Positions 7,862-16,712 of a DNA stretch of 64,000 bases are shown one piece after another; the first letter of the stretch is position 1; every line of letters begins with the position of its first letter. The position numbers and the translations under genes are program-made. Source of the DNA: JANJTY01 sp038257155 (GTDB lineage: Bacteria > Pseudomonadota > Gammaproteobacteria > Xanthomonadales > Xanthomonadaceae); the NCBI GenBank assembly GCA_038257155.1, contig JBBSJP010000002.1, forward strand, positions 124,001 to 188,000, in the 5' to 3' direction. The notes under the pieces are model-generated. The model worked only from the letters and a program-made list of their open reading frames with translations, ran no database searches and was not told the DNA's origin.

Positions 7862-10800
7862 TCAGGGCGAATTGCCCTCGAAATCATCGGTAAAGATGCC
7901 GATGGTGGTGACGGTCGCACTCGCTGCCGCGCTGTCATTGACCGGGTTCGGATCGGCAAACGGTGCAGCCAGGCTGACGCTGGCGGTGGACACGAACTCC
8001 GTGTCAGGCACGCTGTCCACCGGCACCGTACCGGTGATGGTGTAGAGCACACCCGACTCGCTATCGAGTGAAATGTCGTGGCTGGGAACACCGGACCCGT
8101 CCGACGGGCAGGAAGCGCCGATGGTCGGCAGACAGGTCCACTGGACTCCCTCAAGTGCGGGGAGAAGCTCGAAGTCGAACGCCACTTGAGGCGCGTCGAT
8201 GCTGTCACTCAGGTTGATGATCGTGACTTCGAAATCCACCGCTTGCCCGGCCAGAACCAGGCCTGGCATCAGCTGGTTGACGACGCCAATATCGGCGATC
8301 TGATCGCTGTCGGTGATGTCCGATACCACATCCGGAATCGCAACCCCGTCATAGCCACTGCCGACGGCACCATGGGTGATGGTGCCTGTGTGCGGCCCTT
8401 CGATCACGCCGTCGTCGATTGCGCTTGCAGTAACGACCTGCGGCACATCCCAGTTCGCCGTGGTGAAGGTCAACAGATTCGGAACGACGCCGAGCTGCGC
8501 GTCAGGGCTGATGCTGATCTGCACATCGCTGGCCGGTTCGGCATCGAGCACGAGGCTATAGGTATCTGCTGCGCCACCCTCTTCCACCGCGGTGCCTCCG
8601 TTGGACTCGACCAGGCTGATGCTGGCGACTTCGTCGTCGAGGATGGTCAAGGTGAACGTGCTGGGGTCGTTCGGCTGCACCATTGCCAAAAGAGCTGCAT
8701 CCGCGCCAGTGGCGGCTCCCAGCTCGATTACCAGGGTCTCATCGCCCTCCACCAAGGCGTCATCGGCCATCGAGACCGGAATCGATTGGGTGCTTCCGTC
8801 AACCGGAAATTCGAGACTTGCGAATGCGACGGTGTAATCAACTCCTCCGCCGATGGCCGTGCTAGCAGGCAGGATCGTATACGGCACCGTGACTGGACTG
8901 CCAAGCAGGATGGCACCGGTGCCACTCACATTGAACGCCATCGTCGCAAAGATGCTGGTGCCAATATCGGTCTCGTCCACGCCGAAGGCCGCCAAGGTGA
9001 ACTGGTAGGTCGCGGAATCATTGTCGACCACACTCGCCACCACATCGTCGATCTGGATGCCGGTGTAATCACCACCGTCAGCGCTGTGGGCGATGCTGCT
9101 GCTGCGCAGACCAGACACAGTGCGATCATCGACCGCAGTTACCGTGACTGTCTGAGGCTCGTCCCAGTCGGCCGCAGTGAACAGCAGCGTGGTGGGAGTG
9201 ACTTCGATCAGGCCATCGTGGCTCAGGCTGATCTCGACATCGGCACTGGGCTCGGCATCAAGCACGACGGTGTAGCTGTCGCTGGCGCCGCCCTCGGCGG
9301 CCTGCGTCGTGCCCGCGCTCTCGACAAAGCTGACGCCGGGAACGGGCACAGGGTCGACTGTCAGGGTGAACTGGCGGGTGCGCCCGGCGGCGCAGGTATC
9401 GCTGATCTCAACTTCGATCGGATAGCTTCCGGGCACGGTTCCCGCCGTGGTGATCACGTGCACGGTACCGTCCAGGTCGGCGCTGAGACTTCCACCGCCC
9501 GGCAATACATCAGGGCTGACAGTGGCGATCACCAGATTGTTGTTGGTGTCCCCCGCCAGGGCGCTGGGAGCATGCTGCGCGGTGCCGCCGGCAGTCACGC
9601 TGAGCGGCGCAAAGGTGCCCAGGGTTGGACGCGCGTTGCGCGCCACGGTCACGTTGACGAAGGCGGTGTTGCTGTTGCCATCACTGTCTTCGGCACGCAG
9701 CAGCACCGGATACACAACGAAGCTGCTGGTTGGTGCGACCAGGGAACAGGCTGCCGTGGCTGTCAGAGTGACACTGCCTGCATTGTTGTCGACGCTCACA
9801 TCCAGCTCCTGCGGTGCGCCACTTACACTCACTGCGAGCGTGCCGGCGGCGTCTTCTGCATCGCTGACGGTCGCCACCACGGCACTCGCTGACGGGCTGC
9901 CCTGCTGCGTCGCCACCAGGGCGCTGACAACAATGCTGGGCAATCCGTTGGTGCCGGTGATGCTGAAGTTTACATCGGAGACGTCGAAGTAGATGTTGCC
10001 CACGGCTTCGACCCGCACCCGCGCGCGGCTGGTCGAGGGTGTGTCGGCCGGCACCGTGACATTGGCCGAGCCGTTGTTCGGCACGCTTTCGGCCAGGGTT
10101 GTCGGCCAGGTGTAGCCACCATCCAGCGACAGCCGGATCCGCACATTGGCAGTGGACACGGGAGCGAGATCGGAACCTGCCACATCCCAATTGACCGTTT
10201 CGCTTGCCCCAGCGGTCCAGGTGACTGCGGTATTGGGCGTACTGACGCGGAAAGGCCCGGCAGCCGTTGTCACGGTGACCGCGGCACTCGCTTCATTGGT
10301 TCCACCACCGCCGGCGCGATTGTCACGCACCGTCACGCGGAACTGCATCGTCCGATTGATGCTGGGAAGCAATTCCGCAGTGAAAAAGCTTGGCGAAATC
10401 GTGCCCGGCATCGGTGCGGTTGCCGGCGCGACATTGGTGTTGTTGAGGATATAGCGCAGGCTTGGGAAGACCCGCGAACTCTCGGTGCTCGGGGCAAACG
10501 AACGGAACAGGGGGCCGCCGTTGTCGACCAGGGTGCCGGCTGAATTGGCGGCTCCCAGGTTGAACTGCTCCCACAGGTAGGTCAGCGCGTCGCCATCGCC
10601 GTCATTGCCGATCGCATCCAGCTCGAACGGCGTCAGGCGCGGGATGGTCGTGGGCGGGATGGTGGTGACGGTTGGAACGGTATTGCCGGTGGCGCTGGTC
10701 GACCCACAGCTCGAGCCGCTGCCGCTGGTGACAAATCCCAGAATCTGATTGAGGCTGACGCGGTGGAAGTAATCTTCGCTGTTGCGCTGCGTATTGTCCG

Positions 10801-12001
10801 CACCGCAAATGCCGGCATAGGCCTGGATGGTGATGCCACTGCCCGGCTCGTAGGCCGCCGATGCGCTGCGTCCGCCGCCGCAACCATTGCCGTTGTAGGT
10901 GTGGTCGCCACGGAACTGGTGTCCGACTTCGTGCGCGACATAATCGACATCGAAAGCATCGCCGATCGGCGCTCCTGAGCCCGTGACGCCACGCGCCTTC
11001 TGGTTGGTGACGCAGACCACGCCCAGGCCGGCCACGCCGCCGCCGCCGGTGCTCATCACGTGCCCGATGTCGTAGTTGGCATTGCCGATCAGGTTGTTGA
11101 TGTTGGACTGGTTCTGCCCCAGCATCGTGCCGCCGTTGTTGTTGGTGTAGGGGTCGGTGCCAGAGTTGGTGTAGATCAGCAGGTCGTTGTTGGCCACCAG
11201 CACCATGCGCACGCTGAGGTCGCGCTCGTACACGCCGTTGACACGATTCAGGGTGGTGAGGACCGCCGAGAGGCCATCGAGAACCGTTCCGCCGTGGAAC
11301 GCGGTGTACTCGCCGGTGGTCGCCATTGCGAGACGGTAGGTGCGCAGGGTATCGCCGGAAGCGAGTTCCACAGCGGCACCGTCGGCGTGCGAATGCGGTT
11401 GGTCATCCACCAACTCTTCGCCAGTTACCTCGCAGCGCGGGCGTTCGCCCCGCACATGATCCTGCTTGTTGTAGGCGATGTAGTGCTCGGTATCACCGGG
11501 TTGGTACGGGTCGATATACACCGTGCCATGCGCCGAAATCACCTGCGCATGGAAACCCTTCGGGGTGAGGTCGAAGCGCAGCGTCGCGGTGGGATCATCA
11601 ATGCCCTGCCCCAGCCACGTCCGCAGCTGGGGAAAGCGCTTGGCCAGGCCAGCCTCCATGACGGGCGACTCGACGATCCGAAATTCGCCGAACTTGCCGT
11701 CCGGAAGCGGCAGCCAGAGACGCGCCTGGCTTTGCGCGACCGCGGTGTCGCGCTCCAGAGGCGCCTTGCTCAATCCAAGTTCCAGCTGATTGCGGCTCAG
11801 TTGCAGCGAGCGATAGCGCTGCGGGACGATCTGCCGGATCTGGGCGTTGCGCGCGATCGCGTTCTCCGCCTTGTCACTCCAGATGCCGTCTGGAGAAATC
11901 TCCGCTGCCAATGCAAGGTTGGCTACCAGGGACAGCGCCACAAACGCGGCACCCATCAGCCAATGTGTAATCCGTGATTCGAGAACTACTGAACGATGCA
12001 C
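7862..12001 (-). CDS. Very large secreted reprolysin-like metalloprotease with Calx-beta-type repeats
   Basis: About 1379 residues from a GTG at 12001, which has a GCGAGG ribosome-binding site eight bases upstream. A TTG at 12055 or ATG at 11956 are alternatives. A signal peptide (GAAFVALSLVANLALAA) precedes a propeptide-like segment and a metzincin-type catalytic domain. The zinc motif is HEVGHQFRGDH near residues 357-367. This has the three zinc histidines and the catalytic Glu, but Arg where metzincins usually have Gly. After it comes a cysteine-rich stretch (CGGGRSAS, CGADNTQRN). The C-terminal two thirds are beta-sandwich repeats: a PKD/cadherin-like part, then two clearly related Calx-beta-type modules starting VSFVESAG and ISLVESNG, then a DUF11-like end. 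Probably an extracellular or surface protease. Confidence 0.88.
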   Translation of the reverse strand: MHRSVVLESRITHWLMGAAFVALSLVANLALAAEISPDGIWSDKAENAIARNAQIRQIVPQRYRSLQLSRNQLELGLSKAPLERDTAVAQSQARLWLPLPDGKFGEFRIVESPVMEAGLAKRFPQLRTWLGQGIDDPTATLRFDLTPKGFHAQVISAHGTVYIDPYQPGDTEHYIAYNKQDHVRGERPRCEVTGEELVDDQPHSHADGAAVELASGDTLRTYRLAMATTGEYTAFHGGTVLDGLSAVLTTLNRVNGVYERDLSVRMVLVANNDLLIYTNSGTDPYTNNNGGTMLGQNQSNINNLIGNANYDIGHVMSTGGGGVAGLGVVCVTNQKARGVTGSGAPIGDAFDVDYVAHEVGHQFRGDHTYNGNGCGGGRSASAAYEPGSGITIQAYAGICGADNTQRNSEDYFHRVSLNQILGFVTSGSGSSCGSTSATGNTVPTVTTIPPTTIPRLTPFELDAIGNDGDGDALTYLWEQFNLGAANSAGTLVDNGGPLFRSFAPSTESSRVFPSLRYILNNTNVAPATAPMPGTISPSFFTAELLPSINRTMQFRVTVRDNRAGGGGTNEASAAVTVTTAAGPFRVSTPNTAVTWTAGASETVNWDVAGSDLAPVSTANVRIRLSLDGGYTWPTTLAESVPNNGSANVTVPADTPSTSRARVRVEAVGNIYFDVSDVNFSITGTNGLPSIVVSALVATQQGSPSASAVVATVSDAEDAAGTLAVSVSGAPQELDVSVDNNAGSVTLTATAACSLVAPTSSFVVYPVLLRAEDSDGNSNTAFVNVTVARNARPTLGTFAPLSVTAGGTAQHAPSALAGDTNNNLVIATVSPDVLPGGGSLSADLDGTVHVITTAGTVPGSYPIEVEISDTCAAGRTRQFTLTVDPVPVPGVSFVESAGTTQAAEGGASDSYTVVLDAEPSADVEISLSHDGLIEVTPTTLLFTAADWDEPQTVTVTAVDDRTVSGLRSSSIAHSADGGDYTGIQIDDVVASVVDNDSATYQFTLAAFGVDETDIGTSIFATMAFNVSGTGAILLGSPVTVPYTILPASTAIGGGVDYTVAFASLEFPVDGSTQSIPVSMADDALVEGDETLVIELGAATGADAALLAMVQPNDPSTFTLTILDDEVASISLVESNGGTAVEEGGAADTYSLVLDAEPASDVQISISPDAQLGVVPNLLTFTTANWDVPQVVTASAIDDGVIEGPHTGTITHGAVGSGYDGVAIPDVVSDITDSDQIADIGVVNQLMPGLVLAGQAVDFEVTIINLSDSIDAPQVAFDFELLPALEGVQWTCLPTIGASCPSDGSGVPSHDISLDSESGVLYTITGTVPVDSVPDTEFVSTASVSLAAPFADPNPVNDSAAASATVTTIGIFTDDFEGNSP

Positions 12002-12184
12002 GCGGACAACCTCGCTGCGATGACATTTGGAAAGCCAGCGAGCATGCGGTCGCAAGGACCAAATTGCAACGCGAACCCGCGTAACGTTTTTTTACATTTT
12101 ATCCCGCCTGCCAGCAGCAAAACCCATGACACTCCGCCTGCCGGGTTACTCTGCCCGGCGCAGTAACGAAACAGGTGCATCGAA

Positions 12185-12517
12185 GTGAAGCCTGATCAGG
12201 TTCGCCGACTGGCGCTGGCATTGCCCGAAGCGGTCGAAATTCCGCACTTCGCCCTGGCATCCTTCCGGATCCGGGGAAAGATTTTCGCCTGCTTGACCCC
12301 CGATGGCGCCCATCTGCACCTGTTCGTCGCGGAAACCGAACGCGAAACCGCACTGGCGATGCAAACCGGCGGCATCGAGAAGCTCTTCTGGGGCAAGCAG
12401 TGTGTGGGACTGCGCCTGCGGCTGGACAGCGCGCGAGCCGAAGTGGTCGGGCGCCTGTTGCGCCAGGCCTGGCACAACAAGTCGCCCAAGCGTCTGTCGG
12501 CAACCATTGATCAGTAG
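12185..12517 (+). CDS. MmcQ/YjbR-family protein
   Basis: A 110-residue cytosolic protein starting with GTG (KPDQVRRLALALPEAVEIPH). The family hallmark is the N-terminal LPEAVE with the following HF..ASFRIRGKIFACL and the central KLFWGK segment. MmcQ/YjbR proteins have a CyaY-like fold and were proposed to bind DNA, but their role is not established. It is a single-gene unit, convergent with the secreted beta-helix gene. Confidence 0.85.
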   Translation: MKPDQVRRLALALPEAVEIPHFALASFRIRGKIFACLTPDGAHLHLFVAETERETALAMQTGGIEKLFWGKQCVGLRLRLDSARAEVVGRLLRQAWHNKSPKRLSATIDQ

Positions 12518-12571
12518 CAGCCTGAGCGACTCAAGGGTCGAGCCTGGCGGCTACACCACTGGAAGACACAA

Positions 12572-13501
12572 TCACTGTTTGACGAGCGTTCCCGTCACCT
12601 GACCGTTCACGGTGTTTCCGGTGATTCGGTTGTCGCCAAACGAAAGAATGCTTCCGGAGCGAAGGGTCGAGAGTCCAACGTCATTGCCGCTCACCGTGCT
12701 GTCGGACATGACGATGCTGGCGCCGAGATTGGAGGCGCTGAGCCCCACGTCGCTGAAGGTCGCGGCACTGCCGCTCAGGATAATCTCTGCCGTGATCGAC
12801 CCAGGCGCTCCGCAATCGGCCAGGAATGCGAACTGCGACGCGCCGGTCACGGTCGTGCTCCGTGCACTGACACGAGAGCCGGTCAGAGCGTGCACGCCGA
12901 TGCCCGCCGCAGCGATGCGGACGTTGTCGAGTTGCAAGCGGGAACTGCTCGCGGAGTTGCCATTGGTGACCCGAATACCGGCGACCCCCAGGTTTTCGAT
13001 CGAACTGTCCTGCACGCTGACCTGGATGTCCTGACCGCTGTTCACGGCGATATCGATGCCCGTTTGGGTAAACGCCTCGATCCGCACGTTCTCGATCACT
13101 ACCTGTGCCGCATTCAGCACCCGCACACCATTCAGTCCACTTCCGGCACCTTCGATGAGCAGGTCACGAAGCGTCACGCGTGCCCCGGCAGCGTTGATGA
13201 TGACCCCGTTGGTTCCCGCCGCCAGTATCCCGCCCAAGGTGCCATTGCCTTCAATGGTGATGGACTTGGTGATGTTGACTGCGCCATAGCCGCCCGGGTC
13301 CAGCACGGAAATGACACCACCCGTCGCCGTCTTCGAGATGGCTCCGGCAAACGTCTTGCACGGTGCGGTGCGGGAGCAGGGATTGGCGTCATCTCCAACC
13401 CCCGAGACCCAGGTGCGTGTGGCCTGGGCCAGGCTGGATGAACTGGCCAAGGCCAACAACAGGCACGTCAGATACAGGCAAAAGCGACGATGAGCAGCCA
13501 T
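12572..13501 (-). CDS. Secreted right-handed parallel beta-helix protein
   Basis: The 309-residue product has a clear signal peptide (hydrophobic LYLTCLLLALASSSSLAQA) followed by TRTWVSGVGDDANPCSRTAP, a start shared by many exported proteobacterial beta-helix proteins. The remainder is a run of roughly 22-residue rungs rich in V/I, N and G (VTLRDLLIEGAG, VVIENVRIEAFT, LQLDNVRIAAAG, IVMSDSTVSGND), as in pectate-lyase-like folds. I see no catalytic residues, so a carbohydrate-binding or structural surface role is as likely as an enzyme. Two cysteines (NPCSRTAPC) probably cap the helix. Confidence 0.85.
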   Translation of the reverse strand: MAAHRRFCLYLTCLLLALASSSSLAQATRTWVSGVGDDANPCSRTAPCKTFAGAISKTATGGVISVLDPGGYGAVNITKSITIEGNGTLGGILAAGTNGVIINAAGARVTLRDLLIEGAGSGLNGVRVLNAAQVVIENVRIEAFTQTGIDIAVNSGQDIQVSVQDSSIENLGVAGIRVTNGNSASSSRLQLDNVRIAAAGIGVHALTGSRVSARSTTVTGASQFAFLADCGAPGSITAEIILSGSAATFSDVGLSASNLGASIVMSDSTVSGNDVGLSTLRSGSILSFGDNRITGNTVNGQVTGTLVKQ

Positions 13502-13692
13502 TTCGATATCCCCCTGATGGTTCGATGCAAGGAAGTAGCTTTCCGGGCGAAGTATCCGCCTGCCGCGGCGGTGGCGGAAGTAGGCTCTGGTCTTGCGGCT
13601 CTGCCTCCATTGAATGAACCTGCCGGACCGGCGAAACGCTTGGACTGTGTTTTACTGACTGTCTGTTCAGCAAAACCTTTCGACTCTCCAAC

Positions 13693-14034
13693 ATGACCAA
13701 TCTTCCCCCTTGCCCGAAATGCGGATCCGGTTACAGCTACGAGGACGGCGCCATGCTCATCTGCCCCGAATGCGCCCATGAGTGGAGCGCCACCGGAACA
13801 GATGACGTAGCAGATGCGCCACGCGAAGTTCGCGATGCGCATGGCACCGTTCTGCAGGACGGCGACAGCGTGACCGTGATCAAGGACCTCAAGATCAAGG
13901 GTTCATCCGCGGTAGTAAAGGTGGGCACAAAGGTTCGCAGCATCCGCCTGGCGGACGGAGATCACGACATCGACTGTCGCATCGACGGTATCGGCCAGAT
14001 GGGTCTGAAATCGGAATTCGTGAAGAAGGCCTGA
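13693..14034 (+). CDS. yjdM: YjdM/PhnA-family zinc-ribbon protein
   Basis: The 113-residue protein has an N-terminal zinc ribbon with cysteines 7, 10, 24 and 27 (CPKCGSGY and LICPECAHEW). It is followed by the C-terminal PhnA domain (DGDSVTVIKDLKIKGS, VKVGTKVRSIRL). In E. coli it was once linked to phosphonate use (named phnA) but is not needed for C-P lyase, and its function is unknown. It is a single gene, closely followed by the sugar dehydrogenase gene. Confidence 0.92.
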   Translation: MTNLPPCPKCGSGYSYEDGAMLICPECAHEWSATGTDDVADAPREVRDAHGTVLQDGDSVTVIKDLKIKGSSAVVKVGTKVRSIRLADGDHDIDCRIDGIGQMGLKSEFVKKA

Positions 14035-14094
14035 CGCATCCGCCACTCCGCCGGGTTTATGCTTTGCCTTCTGAATTGCTGCTGGAGATCCGCC

Positions 14095-15222
14095 ATGAAG
14101 TTGCCGTATCTGCTTGCGCTTGGACTGTTCACTGCGGCCTGTGGTGCGCAGGACGCGCCGCGCCATGCGAGCCAGCACGGCGACCTTCAACTGGTCATGG
14201 TGGCTGAAGGTCTGGAGCATCCCTGGGGCATGGCCTTCCTTCCGGATGGCCGCATGCTGGTCACCGAGCGTGCGGGCAGGCTGCGTATCGTGTCACCGAA
14301 CGGTGCGCTCTCGGCGCCCGTAAATGGCGTGCCTGCGGTTCGCGCAGCGGGTCAGGGCGGCCTGCTGGATGTGGCCCTCTCGCCTGATTTCACAACGGAC
14401 TCACTGGTCTATCTCACCTACTCCGAACCTGGTGACGGCGACGAATCCGGCACTGCGCTGGCGCGCGGCAAGCTGGAGGGCAATGCCCTGCTCGATGTGC
14501 AGGTGCTGTTCCGTCAGACCCCGAAGCTGCCGACGGTGCATCACTTCGGCTCGCGCATCGTGTTCGATGGCAAAGGCCATGTGTTCGTCACCATGGGTGA
14601 TCGCGGCATGCGGCCGCTGGCGCAGCAGACCGACGGCCATCAGGGCACGGTGGTGCGCCTGAAGCTGGATGGCACGGTGCCGGCCGACAATCCCTTCATC
14701 GGGAAGGAAGGCGTACTTCCCGAGATCTGGTCCTATGGCCATCGCAACATCCAGGGTGCCGCGCGGCACCCGACGACCGGTGCGCTGTGGGCGCACGAGC
14801 ACGGCCCACGCGGCGGCGACGAGTTGAACATTGTCGAGGCCGGCAAGAACTACGGTTGGCCACTGGTCACACTTGGCATCAACTACAGCGGCGAGCCGAT
14901 CCCGGAAGCCGTGGCCAAGACAATGCCCGGCATGCAGGACTCCATCCACCACTGGCTTCCGTCGATCGGCCCCAGCGGCATGGCTTTCTACACCGCTGAT
15001 CGATTCCCGGCCTGGAAGGGCAACCTGTTTGTCGGCGCCCTGGCCCACCAGCAGGTGGTTCGTCTGGAACTCGACGGCAACACCGTCCTGCGCGAAGAGC
15101 GCCTGCTGGGCGAGCTGAAGCAGCGCGTTCGCGATGTGCGTCAAGGCCCGGATGGCTACATCTACTTCCTGACCGACTCGCCGGAGGGCAAGGTCTATCG
15201 CCTCGGACTTGCCACCGAGTGA
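14095..15222 (+). CDS. PQQ-dependent aldose sugar dehydrogenase-like lipoprotein
   Basis: A 375-residue six-bladed beta-propeller protein of the soluble glucose dehydrogenase/YliI family, which oxidises aldoses with PQQ and calcium in the periplasm. Family blocks are GLEHPWGMAFLPDGRMLVTE, GGLLDVALSPDF, HHFGSRIVFDGKGHVFVTMG, HRNIQGAARHPTTG, HEHGPRGGDELN (PQQ pocket), KNYGWPLVTLGINYSG and GPSGMAFYT. The ATG at 14095 gives a lipoprotein signal (LGLFTAAC, lipidated Cys16), so it is probably membrane-anchored. No PQQ synthesis genes are in the window. Confidence 0.93.
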   Translation: MKLPYLLALGLFTAACGAQDAPRHASQHGDLQLVMVAEGLEHPWGMAFLPDGRMLVTERAGRLRIVSPNGALSAPVNGVPAVRAAGQGGLLDVALSPDFTTDSLVYLTYSEPGDGDESGTALARGKLEGNALLDVQVLFRQTPKLPTVHHFGSRIVFDGKGHVFVTMGDRGMRPLAQQTDGHQGTVVRLKLDGTVPADNPFIGKEGVLPEIWSYGHRNIQGAARHPTTGALWAHEHGPRGGDELNIVEAGKNYGWPLVTLGINYSGEPIPEAVAKTMPGMQDSIHHWLPSIGPSGMAFYTADRFPAWKGNLFVGALAHQQVVRLELDGNTVLREERLLGELKQRVRDVRQGPDGYIYFLTDSPEGKVYRLGLATE

Positions 15223-15268
15223 GCGTTGCCGGGCACGGGCGGGCATAATCCTGGGTTCTGCAGTTGGA

Positions 15269-15384
15269 CGTGCCCGAGAGTGCACCTGCCCGGCTGACTG
15301 GCGAGGCGCGACGACGCGCAGGTTGACCACCTGCAAGGAGGAGCAACGAAGTCAGGCGGCCGGGCAGGCGTGCTCTCGGGTGCG
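15269..15384 (+). ncRNA. Candidate structured RNA: long helix closing a multi-hairpin junction
   Basis: The gap after the sugar dehydrogenase holds a strong foldable element. Bases 15269-15293 pair with 15360-15384 over about 25 positions with one mismatch and a few G-U pairs. Inside, CTGACT (15294-15299) pairs with AGTCAG (15350-15355). Within that are two hairpins, GCGCG/CGCGC (15306-15319, loop ACGA) and AGGT/ACCT (15320-15332). A -10-like CATAAT lies at 15244-15249. It is much more elaborate than a terminator. It could be a small RNA or the leader of the ACMSD gene 115 bases downstream. I could not match it to a known class. The words TGACTGGCG and GGAGCAACGA recall the ZTP riboswitch core, but the expected 3' CCGCCTGGGC is absent. 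Confidence 0.45.
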
Positions 15385-15498
15385 AAGCGGCCATCACCCA
15401 TTTAGGAGAGGTGGCTCAATCGAGCAGATCTTCTGAACATCAACGGATTGCGCGGAGCCTAAAGCGGTCAACTGCGGAATCCAGGATTATTCCTGCCC

Positions 15499-16509
15499 AT
15501 GCTCAAGATCGACACCCACGCCCACTACCTGCCGAGAGACTGGCCGGACCTGGCGAAGAAGTACGGTGATGCGCGCTTCCCGGTGATCCACCACACCGAC
15601 GACGGCCGCCACCGCATCTACAAGGATGGCAAGTTCTTCCGCGAAATCTGGCCGAAGACCTGGGACGCCGAGATGCGCATCGCTGAGTACGCGCAGTTCG
15701 GCGTGCAGGTGCAGGTGCTGTCGACGGTGCCGGTGATGTTCAGCTACTGGGCCAAGCCGCATCACGCGCTGGAGCTGCATCAGGCGCTCAACGACCACAT
15801 GGCGCAGACCTGCCGGGAGCACCCGCGCCACTGCGCCGGCATCGGCACGGTGCCCTTGCAGTCACCGCGCCTGGCGATCCAGGAGCTGGAACGCTGCATG
15901 GACCAGCTCGGCCTGCAGGGTGTGCAGGTTGGCTCGCATATCGGCGAATGGAACCTCGACGCGCCGGAACTCCTGCCCTTCTTCGAGGCGGCGCAGGATC
16001 TGGGCGCGGCGATCCTGGTGCATCCCTGGGACATGATGGGCACCGAGTCGATGCCCAAGTACTGGCTGCCCTGGCTGGTCGGCATGCCGGCCGAACAATC
16101 ACGTGCCGCCTGTTGCCTGATCTTCGGCGGCGTGCTGGAACGCTTTCCGCGCCTGAAGGTATGCCTGGCGCACGGTGGCGGCAGTTTTCCTTACACCATC
16201 GGTCGCATCGAACACGGCTTCCGCATGCGCCCGGACCTGGTCGCCACCGACAACCCGCGCAACCCGCGCGAGTACCTGCCGCAGCTCTACTTCGATTCCT
16301 GGGTAGCCGACCCGCGCGCGCTGCGCTACCTGCTCGATACGGTCGGCACCGAACGCGTGATGCTGGGCACCGACTACCCGTTTCCGCTGGGCGAACAGGA
16401 GCCTGGTGCTGGCATTGCCGCGCTTGAACTTCCTGAACCCGAGCAATCGCGGCTTTACCACGGCACCGCGTTGGAGTGGCTGGGACTGCCACTGAATCGC
16501 TTTGCCTGA
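15499..16509 (+). CDS. 2-amino-3-carboxymuconate-6-semialdehyde decarboxylase (ACMSD)
   Basis: A 336-residue zinc amidohydrolase-fold decarboxylase that converts ACMS to 2-aminomuconate semialdehyde. This diverts tryptophan/3-hydroxyanthranilate (or 2-nitrobenzoate) breakdown away from quinolinate. Identity is clear from blocks shared with animal ACMSD: STVPVMFSYWAKP, KYWLPWLVGMPAE, LAHGGGSFPYTIGRI, LGTDYPFPLGE. Metal and active-site residues are present: H7 and H9 (DTHAHYLP), H175 (VHPWDM), H225 (AHGGG) and D292 (GTDYP). No other kynurenine gene is nearby. The ATG at 15499 is the natural start (family opens MKIDxHxH). Confidence 0.95.
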   Translation: MLKIDTHAHYLPRDWPDLAKKYGDARFPVIHHTDDGRHRIYKDGKFFREIWPKTWDAEMRIAEYAQFGVQVQVLSTVPVMFSYWAKPHHALELHQALNDHMAQTCREHPRHCAGIGTVPLQSPRLAIQELERCMDQLGLQGVQVGSHIGEWNLDAPELLPFFEAAQDLGAAILVHPWDMMGTESMPKYWLPWLVGMPAEQSRAACCLIFGGVLERFPRLKVCLAHGGGSFPYTIGRIEHGFRMRPDLVATDNPRNPREYLPQLYFDSWVADPRALRYLLDTVGTERVMLGTDYPFPLGEQEPGAGIAALELPEPEQSRLYHGTALEWLGLPLNRFA

Positions 16510-16589
16510 GTCGCACTAGCCGTCTGGTGTCGTTGTCATCCCGAGAGCCAATCCAGCGGTCCATCAACGCGGCGCCTGACCCCAAACCC

Positions 16590-16678
16590 CACCGTTCGTG
16601 GTGAGGAGGGCGGAACGAGAGCCCGAGCGACGCGCGCAGCGCGAAGCGAAGGATCGAGGCCGCCCGTCTCGAACCACA
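16590..16678. repeat. Dispersed intergenic repeat, copy 1
   Basis: The sequence between ACMSD and hemL opens CGTTCGTGGTGAG, has a GAAGGATCGAGG core and ends GTCTCGAACCAC. The same outline in the opposite orientation lies at 40713-40772 (GTGGTTCGAGACGAG through TCACCACGAG). The two copies share their ends and the ordering of short motifs but differ in the middle. This is likely a REP-type family element rather than a gene. Confidence 0.5.
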
Positions 16679-16712
16679 CACCCATGAAGCTTCAGCCAAA
16701 GACCAATTCCGA

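Noticed and set aside
8078..9892. 604-codon open frame on the plus strand
   Set aside because: It is antisense to the repeat region of the metalloprotease, with low-complexity composition and no family motif.
15290..15380. ZTP (pfl) riboswitch
   Set aside because: Some core words match, but the P1 pairing and the 3' CCGCCTGGGC element are not present and the downstream gene is not purine or folate related. It is kept only as an unclassified structured element.
15273..15380. Bacterial SRP RNA (4.5S) or 6S RNA
   Set aside because: The GGAAGGAAGCAG hallmark of SRP RNA and the 6S central bubble are absent.
15404..15470. tRNA-Ser-like start GGAGAGGTGGC
   Set aside because: No T-arm GGTTCGAATCC, anticodon stem or acceptor complement follows.
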